From assembly GCA_025667525.1 (NCBI GenBank), contig CM046876.1:528962538-529026537 (forward strand): a stretch of 64,000 nucleotides of DNA. The letters run 5' to 3'. The DNA is from Glebionis coronaria (taxonomy: Eukaryota > Streptophyta > Magnoliopsida > Asterales > Asteraceae). Both the position numbers and the translations under genes were made by a program. Position 1 is the stretch's first letter. Each line of letters begins with the position of its first letter. Shown in pieces: positions 59,694 to 64,000 of the stretch. The notes below the pieces were generated by a model. That model ran no database searches and was not told the origin of the DNA. It saw nothing but the letters and a program-made list of their open reading frames with translations.

Positions 59694-60325
59694 TGTATCA
59701 ATCTTCATCTTCAAGATCGAATAAGAAGTGAATCAAGGCAAGGAGGAAATGCTCACAGATGAATGATATATCCCACTCTTGAATGATTAACATGTGTGTA
59801 AACATGTTTGGATTGTTGAACTTCATCTCCTTTATCTTTATTCTTAGGATGTTATGTGTTCATTAACTAATACTTTGTGTTTGGATTTTCTAGTATTTTA
59901 ATCCTAATTGTCTATGCTATCGATCTTTTGATTTGCATGGCTTTGTGCATCTTATGTGTTATTTGGCTTCCTAGACCTTGAGTTATAGTCTATTTTGGCT
60001 TGATAAACCTTTATATTAAATCTGGGCTAGCAATAATATCTGGAAGTGCCTTTTATCAAACCCACTGGGGGCGGCTCCTTATCTAGGCTGCGGTTCCTTA
60101 GCGATAAAGAACTGCGCCTTTCTATAAGGAACCGCCTCTGTATGTTCCGAGAAGAATCTTTGCTTTACACTATTCTCTCTTGATATGTGTAAACATTGAT
60201 AAAACTTTTGCAAAAACCTGCACTTTCCTAAACTAGGCTACCTAATTTCATTGTTCACACAAAACACTTTTAACCCATTACTAGTTTGGATCATCCCTTC
60301 CTCTTCTTAAACACTCTCTTGTTGA
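59694..60325 (+). other. Spacer between ORF A and ORF B
   Basis: 632 bases with no ORF. It contains the palindrome module at 60071-60136. Confidence 0.6.
60071..60136. repeat. GCGGTTCC palindrome module upstream of ORF B
   Basis: GCGGCTCCTTATCTAGG, then GCGGTTCCTTAGCGATAA with AAGAACTGCGC, then ATAAGGAACCGCC. It is less regular than the modules at 42064, 57968 and 61461. Confidence 0.65.
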
Positions 60326-60433
60326 TTGTGTTCTTCATTCCTTAAACCTCTCTCTAAACCTAAAGACACAAACACGGTGTCCACTAGAACATCCAATTCT
60401 TCCAAAACTTCCTCATCCAAAAGAAACCTTAAG

Positions 60434-60946
60434 ATGAAATTCAAGATTCCTAAACTTGGTTCTCCATCTTCTCATAAACCCAAGAGTGAAACTTCTCCTA
60501 TTTTCATCTCCTTGTCACTTTCACCACCACTTGCTTCTTGGAAGAGAAACTCAACTCATGGTACTAATCATTCACATGGTTCTACCTCCTCTTCATCCCA
60601 ATCAAGAATGAATAAATTTTCCTCATCATTCACTTCTAGTCCTCCTTTAAATGTGAAGGCTCAACCTCAACCTCATCAAAGAATTCCCTTTGTTTTTTAG
60701 CCTCTTCCTTTCACTCTACCAAATTCACCCATCTCACCCATATCACCCTTGGATACCATGCCTTCTCCACATCCTCCTCCCTCTAACACTCCACTCTTGG
60801 GTGTTCCTATTTCCCGGTTCTTGGGTGATCCACACTTGTTTGATTTTTTCATGCACAATGGAACCAATTGTCCTTGTTGCTTAAACAACTTCCACCTCAT
60901 TGATATCCTTAGGTTGGAGATGATTGGGGCTCACATCAAGTTGTAA
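60434..60946 (+). pseudogene. ORF B: Ser/Pro-rich protein ending in a Cys motif, one in-frame TAG
   Basis: The first ATG in frame is at 60434 (MKFKIPKLGSPSSHK); an upstream extension lacks an ATG. The protein is rich in S and P. A TAG at 60698-60700 breaks it, after which the same frame continues to 60946. The C-terminus has FFMHNGTNCPCCLNNFHLIDI, close to the end of ORF C. A product like this is recalled from Asteraceae repeats. Function unknown. Confidence 0.5.
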
Positions 60947-61691
60947 AGCTTCTTGTTGAACCTATTTTCTAATCCTCCTCCTCCTAGGAGATGAATCATG
61001 GTTTTCAAAATAAAATGCTTTTAAAGAAGTTCAAGCCAAAGAGGACTATGCATTTAATACCTAGTTTTAGCTAACTTTGTATTAGTTAGTTGTCATTTCC
61101 TTTCTTGTATTTTCTTTTCTTCATGAATCTTTCATGAAGATGATCTATGGATTTAGTTTTATGTGTTTTAACCTATATGGTCACATTAATCAACTTCAAT
61201 TTATTTACAATTGAACCTAAATATATTACAACCTCTAAAAAATTGACTTAAAATTGGATCAAAATTTTATATTAATATTTTGTCACCCTTTGTCAAGACA
61301 TTCTTTATGAATGTGTTGCTTTTATGTAACCCTAGCATACTCTAGTGCTAAAAGAGGTAAAAATCCAAGATTTGTAAAATTTTGAAAAAGTCATATTTTT
61401 CTCCAAAACTTTTGAAAATCATGGTTTGTTGTCCACTGGACGCGTCTCCTTAGCCATTAGGCGGCTCCATATCGATATGGAACCGCGGGCTCCCTTAAGG
61501 AACCGCGTATGGGAAAGCCACTTTTGGCTTTTTTTGGTCTTTCTTCTTTGACCAGTGACTTGGTTAAGATTCTTTGTTTACCCAATTTGGCTAAACATTC
61601 CCTAAAACCTTTAGTTTTCATTTCAAATCTTTGCCTTGTCTACTTTCTTTAAATTCTTCTCTTTTGGGAGTTCTTCTCTTCATCCCTCATA
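60947..61691 (+). other. Spacer between ORF B and ORF C
   Basis: No ORF. It contains the palindrome module at 61461-61508. Confidence 0.6.
61461..61508. repeat. GCGGCTCC palindrome module upstream of ORF C
   Basis: A 26-bp palindrome (61461-61486) with arms GCGGCTCC and GGAACCGC around ATATCGATAT, then CCCTTAAGGAACCGCG. Compared with the module at 57968, the outer T-A pair of the core is changed to A-T on both sides. Confidence 0.8.
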
Positions 61692-62159
61692 ATGCCTTAC
61701 TCTTCTATTCCTAACCTTGACATTTCTTTGTCACAATCTTCTCAACCTAAAGCTTCTTCTTCTAAACTTTCAAAGAAACCGAAAATCTCGGTTCAACCCG
61801 TTTGGATAAAAAAGAACAAGAATCATCATGATTCTTCTTCTCCAAAATCCTCCAACAATTCTTCTTTCTCTCCGATTAAATATTGGAATGAGACTTACTC
61901 TATAAATCCAATTACCGGAGAAAAGGAAATTCTTCCACCACCACCTAAACCTTTCAACTCTCCGCAACTCAATTACCTATCTTCATTTCCTAATCTCACT
62001 AGGCATTGTGAAAACATCTCTTATCCATTATCTCCCTCTACACTAAACTCTCAATTTGATGAACCTCTCCCATCTAACGACTTTGTTTTGCATCATGGTT
62101 CCTCGTGTGCTTGTTGTCGGTTTCAACAAATTGAACTTGCTCATATCTATGACAGTTAA
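61692..62159 (+). CDS. ORF C: Ser/Pro-rich protein ending in a Cys motif (155 aa)
   Basis: Starts at ATG (MPYSSIPNLDISLSQ) and is open to TAA. Rich in S, P and N. It ends FVLHHGSSCACCRFQQIELAHIYDS; the H-H-G-x-x-C-x-C-C block is similar to FFMHNGTNCPCC in ORF B, so the two look like paralogues or a repeat of the same module. No known catalytic fold. A small Cys cluster could bind a metal, but this is a guess. The upstream module is at 61461. Confidence 0.6.
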   Translation: MPYSSIPNLDISLSQSSQPKASSSKLSKKPKISVQPVWIKKNKNHHDSSSPKSSNNSSFSPIKYWNETYSINPITGEKEILPPPPKPFNSPQLNYLSSFPNLTRHCENISYPLSPSTLNSQFDEPLPSNDFVLHHGSSCACCRFQQIELAHIYDS

Positions 62160-62491
62160 ATTTCCTTGAATTCCTACTCACTCGACCTTCTCTCAAAGTT
62201 TTCGTTCTCGTGAACAAAACTTCGAATGATGCTTCGTCGTCTTTCTTTTCCGACTAAGGCACATTTTGTACTTTAGTTATTTGAGTCAATAAAACTTAAG
62301 CAATCTTGTAAGATTATCACTATTAGAGTAGGCTATGCTTTGTGGTTTATTTTCAATATTTTTTGCGTTAAATATTCATATTGTGTGTATGAATATTTCT
62401 CTTGTATGTTATTTCATATTTGTTTAATATGAATGTTATGTGTGTTATCTTTCCCACTAATTCTTTTTCACACATTTGTTAAAGAGTTGAT
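62160..62491. other. Non-coding flank before the right-hand LTR
   Basis: No gene recognised. It ends directly at TGATACATAG of the next LTR. No PBS is seen on the minus strand here, so the LTR at 62492 is not followed by its own internal region on this side. Confidence 0.5.
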
Positions 62492-62531
62492 TGATACATA
62501 GCTTTTGGATGGGTTCAGATTATATCTCTCG

Positions 62532-62780
62532 GTATCTTCTCGAATTGATCACGACTCAAAGTGGAATGATTGTTCTTGGTGACAAACAAAATGGTTTGGT
62601 TATCTATTCTACTTAAAAAGTAAATGCACGAAATAAAAACAACAAACTAAAAGCGATTAGTTAAAATGGTATCCTCTCGAATTGATCGCAGCTCAATGTG
62701 GAAAGATTGTTCTTGGTGACAAATAGGGGGTTTTGGTTTTCTATTATACTAAAAGGATTAAATGCATAAAGTGATAAAAA
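62532..62780. repeat. Two tandem copies of about 130 bp in the right-hand LTR
   Basis: Both copies include CTCGAATTGATC, GATTGTTCTTGGTGACAAA and a TGGTTTGG/TGGTTTTC block. They start near 62532 and 62665. Confidence 0.7.
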
Positions 62781-63227
62781 TAAGCTAAAAGCAATTAACT
62801 AATAAAAACAAAACAATAAAAATAATAAAACGTAGATTTAGAACGAAATAATTAATAAAAATAAAACTAAAAGACGAAATTAATTATCGACTCGAAAATA
62901 AAGTTTACTAAATGAAAAAGGAGATAATAAAACTAAAATGGTACTGTAAAGCTAAACGAGGCAAAACCTAAAGCGAGTACTAAATAAAAGATAAAACTTA
63001 AACTTTTGGAAAAAATATTAATACTAAAAATCGATGAAAAATTCAACTAAAAATACGTAACTTTCAAAATTAAATCGGAACAACTTTCAGATAAAACTAA
63101 ACAATTACGGAACAATACAATTAAATAAACAAGCTAGCAGGCTAGCTGCTGGAAGCTGCCAGGCAGCCTGGTGAAATTGGCGGGAAACGTTGGTAAGCTG
63201 GCAGGCGGGCTGGTGGAACTAATTACT

Positions 63228-63460
63228 TTTGTTCGGAATATATTTTTTTTTGTTCGGAACTTTTTTAAAAAAAAATTCTGGATCGGAACTTTTTGGCAAA
63301 AAATCTGTTCGGAACTTTTCCAAAAAAAATTTGTTCGGAACTTTCGATGAAATCCGGTTCGGAACTTTTTAGCAAATTCGGTCGGAACTTTTTCTATAAA
63401 TTGGTTCGAAACTTTTTCTAAGACCTGGTTCGGAACTTTCAATGAAATTTGGTTCGGAAC
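63228..63460. repeat. Array of GTTCGGAAC motifs in the right-hand LTR
   Basis: About 10 copies of GTTCGGAAC or close variants, corresponding to the left array at 1-330. Spacing is about 20-25 bases. Confidence 0.8.
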
Positions 63461-63881
63461 TTTAAAAAGAAGCAGACGAAGAATAGTAAGCAGAACACAA
63501 ACAGGGTAACACGATTTTTAGTCAAAATCCACCAAGTTTTTAACCAAAACTTAACCCAATTTAACCACTAATCATCTACTAACCATAAACAACAAATCCC
63601 ATCAATAAAAACATAAAACCCAATAACTTTTAAAGATCAAAATCAACCAAAAAAGAACTTTAACTTTGAATCAAAAAGATGAAGATGAACAAGATGAAAT
63701 GGAAGGATTAGATTGATAGATTAATATAAAGCAAACAAAAGGAAAGATTAAACACTTACAAATTCAAAGATTCAACAAGAAAATAAAAATCACCAACACC
63801 TTAATGGTGTTGGCTTCCTACGAAAGAAAAGGAAAAATGACTAGGAATGAAAAACTTGTCAAAAAGTGTGAAGGGGTGGTC

Positions 63882-63889
63882 TTTATATA
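63882..63889 (-). promoter_or_regulatory. LTR TATA box
   Basis: Minus-strand TATATAAA, at the position matching the TATA box at 770-777 in the left copy. Confidence 0.5.
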
Positions 63890-64000
63890 GTCTTGTCTTT
63901 GGTTGGTGAGTGTGCTTTCTCCCGTTCTTCTTGTCTTCTCGTCTTTTCAGAAAAGTTGACGTTTTCAATTCTGATTCGGGATTTGTCGTCGATTAAATTC

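Larger units (their letters stand above)
56619..62491 (+). mobile_element. Internal region of a Copia-type derivative without gag-pol
   Basis: It follows the PBS but shows no gag, protease, integrase or RT in any frame. It carries three accessory ORFs at 58689, 60434 and 61692, each preceded by a GCGGTTCC-type module. The end is cut by the LTR at 62492, and no 3' LTR is visible. Assignment to Copia rests on the PBS spacing and the recalled association of similar ORFs with Copia-like elements. Confidence 0.55.
62492..64000 (-). repeat. Partial LTR, Athila-like family as at 1-1222
   Basis: Plus-strand start is TGATACATAGC. On the minus strand the end aligns with the Athila 1 LTR end (GATCAATTCGAGAAGAT in place of GGTAATCAATTCGAAAAGAT). 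It contains a duplicated block of about 130 bp (starting near 62532 and 62665), the TTCGGAAC array at 63228-63460 and a TATATAAA box at 63882-63889 on the minus strand. It runs off the right edge, where it matches 780-890 of the left copy. It is a 3' LTR or a solo LTR. No gene. Confidence 0.75.

Overview
The window is plant repeat DNA with no host housekeeping gene in view. It is a nested stack of LTR retrotransposons from a eudicot. An Asteraceae host is my best guess, because the accessory ORFs at 58.7-62.2 kb resemble repeat-associated proteins I remember from that family; this is recall, not a search. There are no rRNA or tRNA genes and no CRISPR array.

Layout. (a) 1-6024 holds minus-strand pieces: a partial Athila-like LTR (1-1222), internal DNA of a second element (1223-3648), and that element's 2.4 kb LTR (3649-6024). 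(b) 6025-8433 is intergenic DNA with a long imperfect inverted repeat and a 581-bp tandem duplication. (c) 8434-41276 is Athila-type element 1 (TSD GTTTG). Its 5' LTR is split by a chromovirus-like element at 9503-30819 (TSD CCACC), whose 3' LTR is in turn split by a young Tat-type element at 17626-28649 (TSD AAAAA). (d) 41282-42089 and 55448-62491 belong to a Copia-type derivative with a PBS at 56621 but no gag-pol, carrying three downstream accessory ORFs. Its LTR is split by Athila-type element 2 (42090-55447, TSD ACCGC), whose pol is itself split by a solo LTR (47233-50078, TSD AGATC). (e) 62492-64000 is another minus-strand LTR of the family seen at 1-1222, cut off by the window end.

Coding content. 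The Tat element has one uninterrupted 1887-codon gag-pol frame, but its reverse transcriptase box reads YVDE instead of YVDD. It also has a spliced antisense gene of four exons between pol and the 3' LTR. Athila 1 keeps one reading frame of about 1883 codons broken only by four stop codons. Athila 2 has three in-frame stops, two single-base frameshifts and the solo-LTR insertion. The chromovirus-like element has nearly identical LTRs around a wrecked pol, which suggests a non-autonomous lineage.

Most unusual structure. The Copia-type derivative carries repeated GCGGTTCC/GGAACCGC palindromes around a TATCGATA core, in its LTR and ahead of each accessory ORF. The second and third ORFs end in related H-x-G-x-x-C-x-C-C motifs.
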